NCBI GenBank assembly: GCA_013214355.1
Contig: JABSSL010000015.1
Span: forward strand, 1-64,000
Reading direction: 5' to 3'
DNA from: Saprospiraceae bacterium
GTDB taxonomy: Bacteria > Bacteroidota > Bacteroidia > Chitinophagales > Saprospiraceae
DNA length: 64,000 nt
A program made the position numbers and the translations under genes. A model generated the notes under the pieces. It did not search any database and was not told where the DNA came from. It saw only the letters and a list, made by a program, of their open reading frames with translations. Shown in pieces: positions 16,825 through 25,798 of this stretch (the stretch's first letter is position 1; the number at the start of each line of letters is the position of its first letter).

Positions 16825-19188
16825 ATGGAAAAGTATGCTTTCTTAATTGGCATCAGTGCCTATCGTCAAGTTGCTACGCTTGCCACACCAGGCAAGGATA
16901 TCCGGGCATTGGGAAGCCTACTGGAGAAAGAATTCCAATACAAAGTCGATTACTCTATTAATGCAAACCTAAATGAACTTCAAAACTATTTCAGTACGCA
17001 CATTCCCACTACACTGAAGAATCAACCTAGAGACACACAAGTCCTAATTTATTTTGCGGGGCATGGAGTAGGAGAAAATAGTGAGGAGGGCGTGAAGGGG
17101 TTTTTAATACCAGTGGATGGTATTGCCGGTGATCGTCAAACATGGTATCCTATGCATGAATTGTTGGGTGCCATTGATTCCCTCCCCAACAAGCACCTGT
17201 TATTGGTCTTGGATTGTTGCTTTGGTGGCGCTATACGATGGGCTAGTAAATTCCGAGCGATTGGTACCATTGATAGAAAGCTCTCCAAGCAACATTACAA
17301 TTATTTCCAAAAGAAAGCATCCTGGCAAGTATTAACTTCCACTGCTCCGGATCAATTCGCTTTGGATTTTGTAGGTCGAAGTGGAAAGTCCAATTTGTCT
17401 CCCTTCGCTCAGTGTCTAATTACTGGATTGCAAGGCGAAGCTGATACCCATCCAGATAAAGTTATCACAAGCTCAGAACTGTTTGCCTTTTTGCAGCAAC
17501 GTTTGCCAGTTATCACAGGAGAACTAGGGAATGCGCAAAATGTAGGTCTGTATCCCCTTGATAGGCATGAGAATGGCGAATTTCTTTTTTGCATGGATGG
17601 TTTTAATCCCATTGATTTAGCTCCCATCGCCTTCGTCAATCCATATAAAGGGCTAAATACATTTGGGAGGGATGATCAAGATCTATTTTTCGGGAGAAAA
17701 AAAGCTGCCGCAGAATTACACGATAGAATTATATCACAACCCTTAACGGTGGTGATTGGAGCATCTGGGACGGGAAAATCATCGCTACTGCAGGCCGGGA
17801 TTGTTCCTGGTTTTCCTGGGATTGTGAAAACCATTCAACCCGGAAGGAAACCCTTGTCAGAACTGAAACGAGTCGAAGATTTTGATCTTTTGATCATCGA
17901 CCAATTGGAGCAGCTGGTAACACAATCTGAAGAGAAAGAAATCCCTGGGTTCTGGGCGTCTTTGATCAGCTTTTGGGCCTCTGGAAAAAAATTGGCCTTT
18001 ACCGTTCGGATCGATTTTGAAGAACAACTAGAAATCCCTGAGGAGTTACAGGCAGATTGGGAGAGCGGTCATTACTTAGTTCCTCCTTTCAGTGCTGAGG
18101 AGCTTCGGGAAATAATTAGCATTCCTGCCCTCCGTGTGGGGAGGTTTTTTGAACCAGTTAGTCTTGTAGATGATATCATCGATGAGGTTATTCACTATCC
18201 GGGATCTTTGCCTTTGCTTTCATTTACTATGCAGCAACTGTTTGATAAGTGTAAGGATGATCCATATCGAAGTATATCTTTGGAAGACTATAAGCAACTG
18301 AAGGGGGTGACAGGAGCACTGCAATCGAGCGCAGACGAGGCATATCATAGATTAAGTGGTGAAGAAAAGAAGACCATGCGTAATTTGATGTTAAGGATGG
18401 TATCTATTTCTGGTGGAGAGACGGCTGGAAAAAGGGTGCTGAAGTCTGAGTTGAACTTTGGCGAGGCGGTAGAGAATAATCGGATTGACAGGGTACTGGC
18501 CTTATTGGAGGAAAAGCGCTTGGTACAGTCAGGCACTGATAGTGAAGCCCGGAGTTACTATGAACCCAGTCATGATGCTTTGGTCAGAACTTGGAGGCGA
18601 GTGCAAGAATGGATCAAAGAATTTACAGCAGAATATATTTTACTACATAGCCGACTAGGTAACGCCGTTACTGATTATGAACGAGGGCAAAAGGACAAAA
18701 AATACCTTTGGCACAACAACGCCAATCTCCCTTTGTTAATGGCCTCTCCTATGGCATTCAATCATAGAGAATCATCTTTTATCGAGAAAAGTAAGAAACT
18801 GAAAAGGAGTAATTCGCTAAGGCTTTGGAGCGTAGTTTTTGCGGTCATTGCAGGTCTTTCTGCATTGACTATCTATGCGAATGACCAAAGGATAGAGGCT
18901 CAAAATAAAGAGAAAGATGCTATGAACAATTTACTTCAGTATCAAAAAGCTGAGCGAGACCGAATGAATGAAAGGTTAGTCGTTCTGCTATCAGAAGCAG
19001 CAGCTTTTGATAGAGCAGAAGTACCCGAAATGGAATTAGAAAGATATATTAGAATTGAAGAAGCGCTTGATTCTATTCAAAAGCTGACCCAATCGATTCA
19101 GAAAGGATCGGAAGATCTAGACGTTTTTAGCTTAGGAATCGATACCGTCCGCTATCATCAAAAGTATAAGGAAGCAAAGTTGCAATAA
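16825..19188 (+). CDS. Caspase-like protease fused to nSTAND NTPase with one transmembrane segment
   Basis: 787 residues. Residues 1-255 form a C14 caspase/metacaspase-like domain: catalytic His80 in YFAGHG, catalytic Cys132 in LDCCFGG, and the specificity-loop-like TSTAPDQFALD. Residues 271-600 form an nSTAND NTPase: PYKGLNTF and LFFGRKKAA lead-in, Walker A GASGTGKSS (312-320), Walker B LLIIDQLEQL (355-364), and a winged-helix-like LPLLSFTMQQLFD. A single transmembrane helix lies at about 664-685 (LWSVVFAVIAGLSALTIYA). The 102-residue tail after it is coiled-coil-rich and carries no WD40, TPR or WG sensor. Caspase-STAND proteins act in stress or phage-triggered cell death. Here the sensor seems to be the separate upstream WG-repeat protein. 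Confidence 0.92.
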   Translation: MEKYAFLIGISAYRQVATLATPGKDIRALGSLLEKEFQYKVDYSINANLNELQNYFSTHIPTTLKNQPRDTQVLIYFAGHGVGENSEEGVKGFLIPVDGIAGDRQTWYPMHELLGAIDSLPNKHLLLVLDCCFGGAIRWASKFRAIGTIDRKLSKQHYNYFQKKASWQVLTSTAPDQFALDFVGRSGKSNLSPFAQCLITGLQGEADTHPDKVITSSELFAFLQQRLPVITGELGNAQNVGLYPLDRHENGEFLFCMDGFNPIDLAPIAFVNPYKGLNTFGRDDQDLFFGRKKAAAELHDRIISQPLTVVIGASGTGKSSLLQAGIVPGFPGIVKTIQPGRKPLSELKRVEDFDLLIIDQLEQLVTQSEEKEIPGFWASLISFWASGKKLAFTVRIDFEEQLEIPEELQADWESGHYLVPPFSAEELREIISIPALRVGRFFEPVSLVDDIIDEVIHYPGSLPLLSFTMQQLFDKCKDDPYRSISLEDYKQLKGVTGALQSSADEAYHRLSGEEKKTMRNLMLRMVSISGGETAGKRVLKSELNFGEAVENNRIDRVLALLEEKRLVQSGTDSEARSYYEPSHDALVRTWRRVQEWIKEFTAEYILLHSRLGNAVTDYERGQKDKKYLWHNNANLPLLMASPMAFNHRESSFIEKSKKLKRSNSLRLWSVVFAVIAGLSALTIYANDQRIEAQNKEKDAMNNLLQYQKAERDRMNERLVVLLSEAAAFDRAEVPEMELERYIRIEEALDSIQKLTQSIQKGSEDLDVFSLGIDTVRYHQKYKEAKLQ

Positions 19189-19381
19189 CCTTTATCTCTC
19201 CCTGTTCTTTTCCTATATCCCGTATTTTCAAATTTAACGCTTAGGCCAAGTATGCTAAGCTGACAGATCTGGTAAAATGTTTGTAAAGTCTCGTCATGTC
19301 TCGGAAGTTTATCATAGCCGCTTCTGAGCTAAAACTTCGGATAAATGACCAACAAATAATCAGATTACCAATACTTCAATT

Positions 19382-19436
19382 AGGAATTAACCTCTAAAAT
19401 CCTTTACTTTTCAATACTGCAAACAGGAATTAACCT
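19382..19436. promoter_or_regulatory. Twin operator-like sites upstream of padR
   Basis: AGGAATTAACCT occurs twice, at 19382-19393 and 19425-19436, each with AGG/CCT arms around AATTAA. The second copy extends to a 7-bp dyad, AAACAGG with CCTGTTT. Their start-to-start distance is 43 bases, close to four helical turns. They lie 22-77 bases before the PadR start and are probably the binding sites of that regulator. Confidence 0.5.
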
Positions 19437-19458
19437 GTTTTGGTATTAATTGTACAAC

Positions 19459-19797
19459 ATGAAGTACCGGATCGGAGAATTTGAAGAAATCGTCTTGCTC
19501 ACCGTAGGTATCCTAGAGGATGATGCCTATGGCGTGAATATTAAGAATGATATCAAGGCTCGATTGGATAGAAAAGTGAGCGTCGGGGCTTTGCAGGCTG
19601 CACTCCGGAGAATGGAAAAAAAAGGATACCTGACTTCTGAGCAAGGAGAGACGACTAGCAAAAGAGGGGGGCGGCCGAAATTATACTTCCGTCTTACGGC
19701 ATTGGGACATACGGCATTGGTCGAATCTCGGGAAACCCGCAACCGACTCTGGGATGCCATGCCTCCGCCTGCCTTCCCCCAACTAAAACTGTCCTAA
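19459..19797 (+). CDS. PadR-family transcriptional regulator
   Basis: 112 residues from the ATG at 19459; the frame opens three codons earlier at a TTG. It has the compact PadR winged helix: IGEFEEIVLLTVGILEDDAYGVNI, the recognition region VSVGALQAALRRMEKKGYLTSE, and the wing GGRPKLYFRLTALG. PadR proteins repress adjacent transport or stress genes. The stop codon overlaps the ATG of the ABC permease (TAATG), so translation is coupled. This PadR plus FtsX-type permease pair is frequent in Bacteroidota. Two operator-like repeats precede it. Confidence 0.93.
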   Translation: MKYRIGEFEEIVLLTVGILEDDAYGVNIKNDIKARLDRKVSVGALQAALRRMEKKGYLTSEQGETTSKRGGRPKLYFRLTALGHTALVESRETRNRLWDAMPPPAFPQLKLS

Positions 19798-22412
19798 TGC
19801 CCGAAAAAACTACTCCCGCACCACCAAAACTGGCATTGCGACTGTTTAGCTGGTTTTGCCATCCCGCCTATCACACCGATATAGAAGGGGATCTGATGGA
19901 GCATTTTGAAGATAATATAGAGGAGAAAGGGCTGAAACAAGCGCGCCTCCTTTTTTTCTTCGATGTTTTGCTGCTCTTCAGACCCGGCATTATAAGACCC
20001 ATATTTAAAAGAAATCCCTTTAAACACCCGACCATGCTACAGCATCATCTTAAAATTAGCTGGCGACAGCTGGTAAAGAACAAAGGATATTCATTTCTCA
20101 ATATTAGTGGATTGGCCATGGGTATGGCTGTAGTCATACTAATCAGCCTGTGGGTATGGGATGAATTATCCTACAACAAAAGCCATGAGAATTATGACCG
20201 CATTGCCAGGGTCATGATCAACCAGACTATTGATGGCGATATTCAGACTTCCTGGAGCGCCCCCAAGCAATTTGCACCCGCCCTACGGGAAGGTTATGAG
20301 AGTAACTTCAAATACATCTCAACAACAAGTCATTTTACAGGTCGTGCCCTCATCGTAGGGGACAAAACGATTGGTCGTTCCGGCATGTTTGTGGAAGCCG
20401 AAATGCCTGACATGCTTAGCCTGAACATGTTGAGCGGAACTAGAAAAGGCTTGGAGGATCCCTATGCTATTTTGATCTCAGCCTCTACTGCTAAGGCCTT
20501 ATTTGGGGATGAAGATCCCATGAATCAATCTATTAAATTAACTACGGATGACCTGCTAAAGGTCATAGGCGTTTATGAGGATTTACCCGACAATTCCTCC
20601 TTCTCAAGGGCTCATTTTTTCGGCTCGTGGAAGTTGTTTGAGCAATGGCAGCCGGATTGGGTGGGGTGGGGTAATCGCTGGTTTCGAGCCTACGTACAAC
20701 TGGCAGACAATGTTGACTTGGAGAAGGCCTCCGCGACCATTAAAGATGTTACCCTCAACAACCTAAGTGAATCGGAAGGGGCTAGATTGAACCCTGAAAT
20801 TTTCCTACATCCCATGTCCAAATGGCATCTCAGATCGGATTTTGAGAATGGGAAGGTGATTGGAGGTAGAATTGAATTTGTCTGGCTCTATGGGACCATT
20901 GGCTTAATCGTACTTATTCTGGCCTGCATCAATTTTATCAATCTAAGCACTGCCCGAGCAGAGAAAAGAGCCAAAGAAATTGGAGTCCGCAAAACCTTGG
21001 GTTCCCTGCGTACTCAACTCATCAATCAATTCTTTAGTGAAGCGCTATTGATTACTGGATTTGCCTTTGTATTGTCTGTTGTATTGGTGGCTCTACTGAT
21101 GCCCTTTTTCAACGAAGTGTCCGGTAAGGAGATCATTGGCTGGTGGTCCAAGCCAGTCTTTTGGGGTTTAGGCATTGTATTTACGGTTCTAACTGGAATC
21201 TTAGCGAGTACCTACCCGGCCTTGTATCTATCTTCTTTCCGTCCAGTGAAAGTACTAAAAGGGAGTATTCAATCCGGTAAGCGCGCCAGTATTCCCAGAA
21301 AGTTGATGGTTACGGTACAATTCACCGTGTCCATTACCTTGATCATAAGTACCATGGTGGTCTATCAGCAGATTCAATTTGCCAAAGATCTTCCGCTAGG
21401 GTATGATCAGTCTAATCTACTAAGTACTTACATCAGTGATAAGATCACTGAGAAATATCCAGTTTTTCGGGAAGAGCTATTGCAGACGGGGATAGTAGAG
21501 GAAGTGGGCAAATCTGAAACTTTCATCACCGAAACCTACATCAACAACAGTGGTTTTGATTGGGAGGGGAAGGATCCAAATCTAACGGAGCAATTCTTTA
21601 CCCTACGGATCAGTCATGAATTTGGGAAAACGATTGGTTGGGAAGTGCTGCAAGGCCGTGATTTCTCTAAGGAATTTGCGTCGGACTCCACCGGTTTTGT
21701 CATCAATGAGGCAGCGGTGGAATATTTGGGGTTTGAGGATCCGATTGGTAAACAAGTTAAGTGGGGAGAAAATGGGTATTATCATATCATTGGTGTGGTT
21801 AAAAATATGATCACCCAGTCGCCCTATCGACCCAGCCCACAGATGATCTATTTCCTGGACTATGATCGCTCGGGAGTAGTTACGCTGAAGCTAAAACCGG
21901 ATACGGATATTGCCACTGCTCTCCCTAAAATTGAAGCTGTTTTTAAGAAATTCGATCCCGTTCGACCATTTGATTTCACGTTTATGGATGAAAGCTACAT
22001 GACGAAATTTCGGGGAGAAGAACGTATCGGGAAGCTGGCAGGCTTTTTTACCATCCTGGCCCTGCTCATCAGTTGCCTAGGACTGTTTGGTATGATTGCC
22101 TTCGTGGCCGAAAGGCGTACCAAAGAGATTGGAATTAGGAAGGTATTAGGAGCCTCCGTATTTGGGCTATGGCAATTGCTAACCAAGGAGTTTATCGTGC
22201 TAGTCGTCATTGCAGGACTAATTGCGATTCCATTGACCTACAGCTACATGTCTGATTGGCTGGACAATTATGAATATCATGTGCACCTCTCAGCCTGGAT
22301 TTTCATTGCTGCCCTATTCGGTGCCATCCTGATTACCTTATTTACGGTGAGTCTGCATGCGGTAAAGGCTGCCAGGGCGAATCCGGTGAGGTCTTTGCGG
22401 ACGGATTCGTGA
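19797..22412 (+). CDS. MacB/FtsX-type ABC transporter permease
   Basis: 871 residues. An N-terminal permease-prefix segment (about 1-75, LFSWFCHPAYHTDIEGDLMEHF) precedes the first membrane helix (LAMGMAVVILISLWVWDELSY) and a periplasmic MacB core-like domain. Two FtsX modules follow: IGLIVLILACINFINLSTARAEKRAKEIGVRKTLGS in the middle and LALLISCLGLFGMIAFVAERRTKEIGIRKVLGA near the end. Together they give eight or so membrane helices, i.e. a fused double-FtsX permease. It would work with an ATPase encoded elsewhere, exporting peptides, lipids or drugs or transmitting a mechanical signal. It overlaps padR by one base. The family is clear; the cargo is unknown. Confidence 0.92.
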   Translation: MPEKTTPAPPKLALRLFSWFCHPAYHTDIEGDLMEHFEDNIEEKGLKQARLLFFFDVLLLFRPGIIRPIFKRNPFKHPTMLQHHLKISWRQLVKNKGYSFLNISGLAMGMAVVILISLWVWDELSYNKSHENYDRIARVMINQTIDGDIQTSWSAPKQFAPALREGYESNFKYISTTSHFTGRALIVGDKTIGRSGMFVEAEMPDMLSLNMLSGTRKGLEDPYAILISASTAKALFGDEDPMNQSIKLTTDDLLKVIGVYEDLPDNSSFSRAHFFGSWKLFEQWQPDWVGWGNRWFRAYVQLADNVDLEKASATIKDVTLNNLSESEGARLNPEIFLHPMSKWHLRSDFENGKVIGGRIEFVWLYGTIGLIVLILACINFINLSTARAEKRAKEIGVRKTLGSLRTQLINQFFSEALLITGFAFVLSVVLVALLMPFFNEVSGKEIIGWWSKPVFWGLGIVFTVLTGILASTYPALYLSSFRPVKVLKGSIQSGKRASIPRKLMVTVQFTVSITLIISTMVVYQQIQFAKDLPLGYDQSNLLSTYISDKITEKYPVFREELLQTGIVEEVGKSETFITETYINNSGFDWEGKDPNLTEQFFTLRISHEFGKTIGWEVLQGRDFSKEFASDSTGFVINEAAVEYLGFEDPIGKQVKWGENGYYHIIGVVKNMITQSPYRPSPQMIYFLDYDRSGVVTLKLKPDTDIATALPKIEAVFKKFDPVRPFDFTFMDESYMTKFRGEERIGKLAGFFTILALLISCLGLFGMIAFVAERRTKEIGIRKVLGASVFGLWQLLTKEFIVLVVIAGLIAIPLTYSYMSDWLDNYEYHVHLSAWIFIAALFGAILITLFTVSLHAVKAARANPVRSLRTDS

Positions 22413-22462
22413 TTGCCATTAAAGCTATGCTATTTTCGTCTAGTTTATATTGATCTGATTGA

Positions 22463-22510
22463 GGGTGAAAGACATTTACTAAAGCTATTTTTAGTAGAGG
22501 TCTTTCTCCC
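22463..22510 (+). terminator. Long hairpin after the ABC permease gene
   Basis: The arms at 22463-22483 and 22490-22510 are complementary with about four mismatches (GGGTGAAAGACATTTACTAAA against its partner), around a six-base loop. It lies 50 bases after the permease stop. A second small perfect hairpin, GTCAC-TTC-GTGAC, is at 22534-22546. They probably end transcription of the padR operon. Confidence 0.5.
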
Positions 22511-22704
22511 TGCTCTCTAGACCCTTTCTCTGCGTCACTTCGTGACAATGTACAAAGACTTTCTTGCTTAAAATCCTACTTTAAGTAGTTATAACTTCCA
22601 TTGATTGAATTCTCTCTACTGCTGGTTGAATCATTTTGTTGTTGCGGACTTTTCACCATTCTTTTATACTCGAGTGTAGCTCAAAGAAGCTGAAAAAAGA
22701 CAAA

Positions 22705-23478
22705 ATGATGGAACATAATTCGAATCTTTGGATACCATTCGTGATTAACTTCTTTAGATATCTAATAATGGCGGGCCTGCCTTTTTTGATTTTTTACAAG
22801 CTCTTTCCAGCAAGCTTTTCAAAGAGTAAAATCCAAGATCGCTTCGCCAAGCAAAAGGACTTTATACGCGAAATCCTACATTCACTCCAAACTACCATGG
22901 TCATTGCTGTTGTTGGGCTCTTGATATTAAAAACGCCGCTCTCAGCATATACCCTGGTGTATAAGGATCTCTTTACCTACTCGCTATGGTGGATCCCAAT
23001 TAGCGTCTTCTTAGCCTTGGTTGTACATGACACTTACTTCTATTGGATGCACCGTTTAGTACATCATCCCTGGTTCTACAGAAGAGTCCATTTGGTACAT
23101 CATAAGTCAGTGAATCCATCCCCTTGGGCTTCTTACTCCTTCCACCTATATGAAAGTTTTTTAGAAGCTATGATCGCTCCCATCATCCTATGTTTAGTTC
23201 CACTGCATCCCTTGTCACTGCTGTTATTCACTACCATAGCCTTTGCCTTTAATGTTTATGGGCATCTCGGATATGAAATTGCACCCAGGTGGTTTCGACA
23301 TTCATTCCTATTTGAACTCATGAATACTTCCACTCATCACAATGTGCATCATGAGAAGGTAAAGGGAAACTTTGGCTTATACTTTAGAGTGTGGGATCGC
23401 TTGATGGGGACGGAATATCCAGAATATGTACAGGAATATGATGTCATTCAAGATAGAAGGTTTGGCCATATCCATTAG
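22705..23478 (+). CDS. Sterol desaturase / fatty acid hydroxylase family membrane protein
   Basis: 257 residues from the tandem ATGs at 22705/22708; the frame opens upstream at a TTG without sensible signal. It is hydrophobic with about four membrane spans and the histidine clusters of the FA_hydroxylase family (PF04116): HDTYFYWMHRLVHH, VHLVHHKSVNPSPWASYSFH and TSTHHNVHHEK. These bind a di-iron centre that hydroxylates or desaturates lipids at the membrane. Substrates in bacteria include sterol-like lipids, carotenoids and fatty acids, so none is assigned. It is followed on the same strand by a Crp-type regulator, an oxidoreductase and an SMR transporter. Confidence 0.9.
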   Translation: MMEHNSNLWIPFVINFFRYLIMAGLPFLIFYKLFPASFSKSKIQDRFAKQKDFIREILHSLQTTMVIAVVGLLILKTPLSAYTLVYKDLFTYSLWWIPISVFLALVVHDTYFYWMHRLVHHPWFYRRVHLVHHKSVNPSPWASYSFHLYESFLEAMIAPIILCLVPLHPLSLLLFTTIAFAFNVYGHLGYEIAPRWFRHSFLFELMNTSTHHNVHHEKVKGNFGLYFRVWDRLMGTEYPEYVQEYDVIQDRRFGHIH

Positions 23479-23558
23479 CTGGGTGCTACCCGGTGTATGC
23501 GTCAAATTTACACTGTAACTTTTACCTTCGGAGGGATCGGATAATAGCGTATATCGAT

Positions 23559-23566
23559 TACTTTTG
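23559..23566 (+). promoter_or_regulatory. Possible -7 element TACTTTTG
   Basis: TACTTTTG fits TAnnTTTG and lies 35 bases before the ATG of the Crp-family gene. No good -33 element is seen. Confidence 0.35.
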
Positions 23567-23601
23567 TCTGGATAAGATGTTGTGGTAAAAAAGAATAATG
23601 C

Positions 23602-24222
23602 ATGTTGACCAGGATGAATAATATCGAATCGCATTTACGGCAAAAGATGAGTGAACGTTTAGCCAATCTTTTAAGATCTTTTCCCGCCTTTTCCGAAAGT
23701 GATATTGAAAATGGATTAGCGTGCATGAAGCCCCGATCCTTCAAGAAAGATGATTTCTTGATGAAGGAAGGAAAAACTTGTGATTGGATCGCCTATATAG
23801 GTTCAGGCATAGTTAGAAACTTCTACTATTCAAGTAAAGGCGAAGAGATTACGTATTGCTTAACCTTTCCTAATGTCTTTATTTCAGCTTATTCTTCCTT
23901 TATCCGTAACAAAGAGACGTTTGAGAATCTTCAGGCTATATCCGACGTAGAAGCCTTGATTATCCGTAAAAAGGACTATCAAGCACTCATTAATTCTAGT
24001 AGGGCTTGGTTAGAATTTTCAAACCATTTTGCCGAGCAATCCTACGTCTTGATGGAAGAACGTTTACTGTCTTTACAAATGGAATCAGCGGAACAACGTT
24101 ATAGAAGTCTGCTGCGTAGCTCTCCTGAATATCTAGAGCATATCCCATTAAAGTACATCGCCTCTTATCTGGGGATTACTCCAAGGCACTTAAGTCGGCT
24201 GCGAAAAGATAATCCTGCGTAG
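23602..24222 (+). CDS. Crp/Fnr-family cyclic-nucleotide-binding-domain regulator
   Basis: 206 residues, ATG at 23602 with a second ATG four codons in. The N-terminal two thirds form a cNMP-binding beta-roll: FKKDDFLMKEGKTCDWIAYIGSGIVRNFYY and GEEITYCLTFPNVFISAYSSFI. The C-terminal helix-turn-helix is LKYIASYLGITPRHLSRLRKD. The Arg-Ala phosphate-binding signature of true cAMP sensors is not evident, so another signal or none may be bound. It probably controls the next genes (reductase, SMR efflux pump), which follow on the same strand. Confidence 0.9.
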   Translation: MLTRMNNIESHLRQKMSERLANLLRSFPAFSESDIENGLACMKPRSFKKDDFLMKEGKTCDWIAYIGSGIVRNFYYSSKGEEITYCLTFPNVFISAYSSFIRNKETFENLQAISDVEALIIRKKDYQALINSSRAWLEFSNHFAEQSYVLMEERLLSLQMESAEQRYRSLLRSSPEYLEHIPLKYIASYLGITPRHLSRLRKDNPA

Positions 24223-24255
24223 ACATTTGTCCTTTCTAGTGGGTAGTTGGATGTT

Positions 24256-24263
24256 TAAATTTG
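24256..24263 (+). promoter_or_regulatory. Possible promoter TTTG...TAAATTTG
   Basis: TAAATTTG (24256-24263) fits TAnnTTTG and is 33 bases before the reductase ATG. A TTTG at 24236-24239 is upstream, but the 16-base spacing is shorter than usual. Confidence 0.4.
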
Positions 24264-24296
24264 TCCTCCTTTATAAACATCGACAACGCATATCAT

Positions 24297-25247
24297 ATGA
24301 AAGGGATCGTGCTTAGGAACAAATCATTAAGTATACAGAACAATTTGGAAAGGCCTTCTCCTAAGAGGGGAGAGGTGCTAGTGAAAGTAAAATACGCTTC
24401 TATTAATTCCTATGATGTAGAGACTATTGAGGGTCAGAATGCCTTGCTCAAGAAGCTTGGTGGTGAAAAAACATATCCGGTGATGACGGGGATTGAATTC
24501 TCAGGTGTGGTCCAATCAGATGGACTACGATTCAAGAAAGGGGATGAAGTCTATGGTTATCCTGATCTGGCAAAAGGACAAAAATCGCATCAGGAATATA
24601 TCACCATCAAGGAAGACTATATGGCCTTCATGCCTACCAATATTGATTTTGCCAAAAGCGCCAGTTTACCTTTAGGTGCCTTAACCAGTCTCGTAGGACT
24701 GAAAGATATCGGTAAGATAAAAAAAGGTTCCAAAGTCTTGATCAATGGTGCCGCAGGGGGCTTAGGCGTTTATGCGGTACAGATTGCAAAGATATGGGGA
24801 GCAGATGTGACAGCGGTTGTTGGACCAGGGCAGGAAGCGTTCATCAAAGCATTGGGAGCCGACAAAGTGATAAATTATAAAGAACAAAAACTCCAGGAAT
24901 TAAGCTACACTTACGATATCATCTTTGATTTAACGACCAAAGTGAAGTTCTCTGCAATAAAAGTACTACTTAGTGAAAAAGGTATATTTATTCCCGCTAA
25001 CCCCTTTAATCATATTTTCGCGGTCTTGGGAAATGTTTTTCGAAGGAAGAAAGTGGGGTTTCTAATGGTAGCCCGGGGGGAATATCCTAAACTTACCGAA
25101 ATCTCAAGATGGGTAGAGCAAGGCACCTTAATGCCTGTTATTGATCGGTCTTATGAATTCAAAGACTATCAACAAGGGTTTGACAGAACCTTGGAATCAG
25201 GTAAACGGGGAAGGATTATTCTGAAAATAGAAGACTATTCGTCTTGA
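24297..25247 (+). CDS. Zinc-independent MDR NAD(P)H:quinone oxidoreductase-type protein
   Basis: 316 residues from the ATG at 24297; a TTG at 24261 is in frame but precedes the MDR-family start MKGIVLRNKSLSIQ. The GroES-like domain shows VLVKVKYASINSYDVETIEG and GIEFSGVV. The Rossmann domain has GSKVLINGAAGGLGVYAVQIAKIWGADVTAVV, the usual NADPH-binding motif. The catalytic-zinc Cys/His set is absent, as in quinone oxidoreductases and enone reductases. It should reduce quinones or reactive enones in the cytoplasm using NADPH. With the Crp-type regulator before it and an SMR exporter after it, the cluster looks like a detoxification response. Confidence 0.9.
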   Translation: MKGIVLRNKSLSIQNNLERPSPKRGEVLVKVKYASINSYDVETIEGQNALLKKLGGEKTYPVMTGIEFSGVVQSDGLRFKKGDEVYGYPDLAKGQKSHQEYITIKEDYMAFMPTNIDFAKSASLPLGALTSLVGLKDIGKIKKGSKVLINGAAGGLGVYAVQIAKIWGADVTAVVGPGQEAFIKALGADKVINYKEQKLQELSYTYDIIFDLTTKVKFSAIKVLLSEKGIFIPANPFNHIFAVLGNVFRRKKVGFLMVARGEYPKLTEISRWVEQGTLMPVIDRSYEFKDYQQGFDRTLESGKRGRIILKIEDYSS

Positions 25248-25300
25248 AGATGTTGATCAAGCCTCACTTCATTATTTAAGCATTTATAAGCAGTTAGCGC

Positions 25301-25630
25301 ATGAAATGGATTTTTTTAATCATAGCCATTGTTGCTGAAGTAATTGCGACAACGGCGTTAAGATATTCGGAAGGCTTTACCAAGCTTATACCTTCTTTGA
25401 TCGTGGCTACAGGGTATCTAATAGCCTTCTATTTTTTATCCTTGACCCTAAAAAGTATGTCCGTTGGAGTAGCATATGCTATTTGGTCAGGTGTTGGGAC
25501 GGTTCTCATTGCAGTAGTTGCGTTTTTCTTTTTCAAGCAAAAACTAGACCTAGCAGCGATAATTGGGCTATTGCTGATTGTCTCAGGGGTGGCGGTAATA
25601 AATCTATTTTCAACCAGTGTATCTCATTAG
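25301..25630 (+). CDS. Small multidrug resistance (SMR) efflux protein
   Basis: 109 residues with four membrane helices. The family hallmark Glu13 is in [19 protein letters not shown]; it carries the protons and cation in EmrE-like antiporters. [23 protein letters not shown] and [21 protein letters not shown] match the family closely. It works as a dimer in the inner membrane, exchanging protons for cationic drugs, quaternary ammonium ions or guanidinium. It follows the reductase by 53 bases, so co-expression is likely. EmrE and Gdx subtypes are not separated here. Confidence 0.93.
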   Translation: MKWIFLIIAIVAEVIATTALRYSEGFTKLIPSLIVATGYLIAFYFLSLTLKSMSVGVAYAIWSGVGTVLIAVVAFFFFKQKLDLAAIIGLLLIVSGVAVINLFSTSVSH

Positions 25631-25798
25631 TGTATCAGATGAGGTTTGGGAATAAGTATTCAAGAGTCCTACTTTCCTGCTGCAAAAGCCATGGTGAAAT
25701 CTGAACTAAGTCCTTAAGTTTTGGGATATTGAGCAGTAGAAGGAACCTATCTTCTAGTTCTGTAAGTAGAGTAGGTTGTGACCACTAAGAAAATATCA

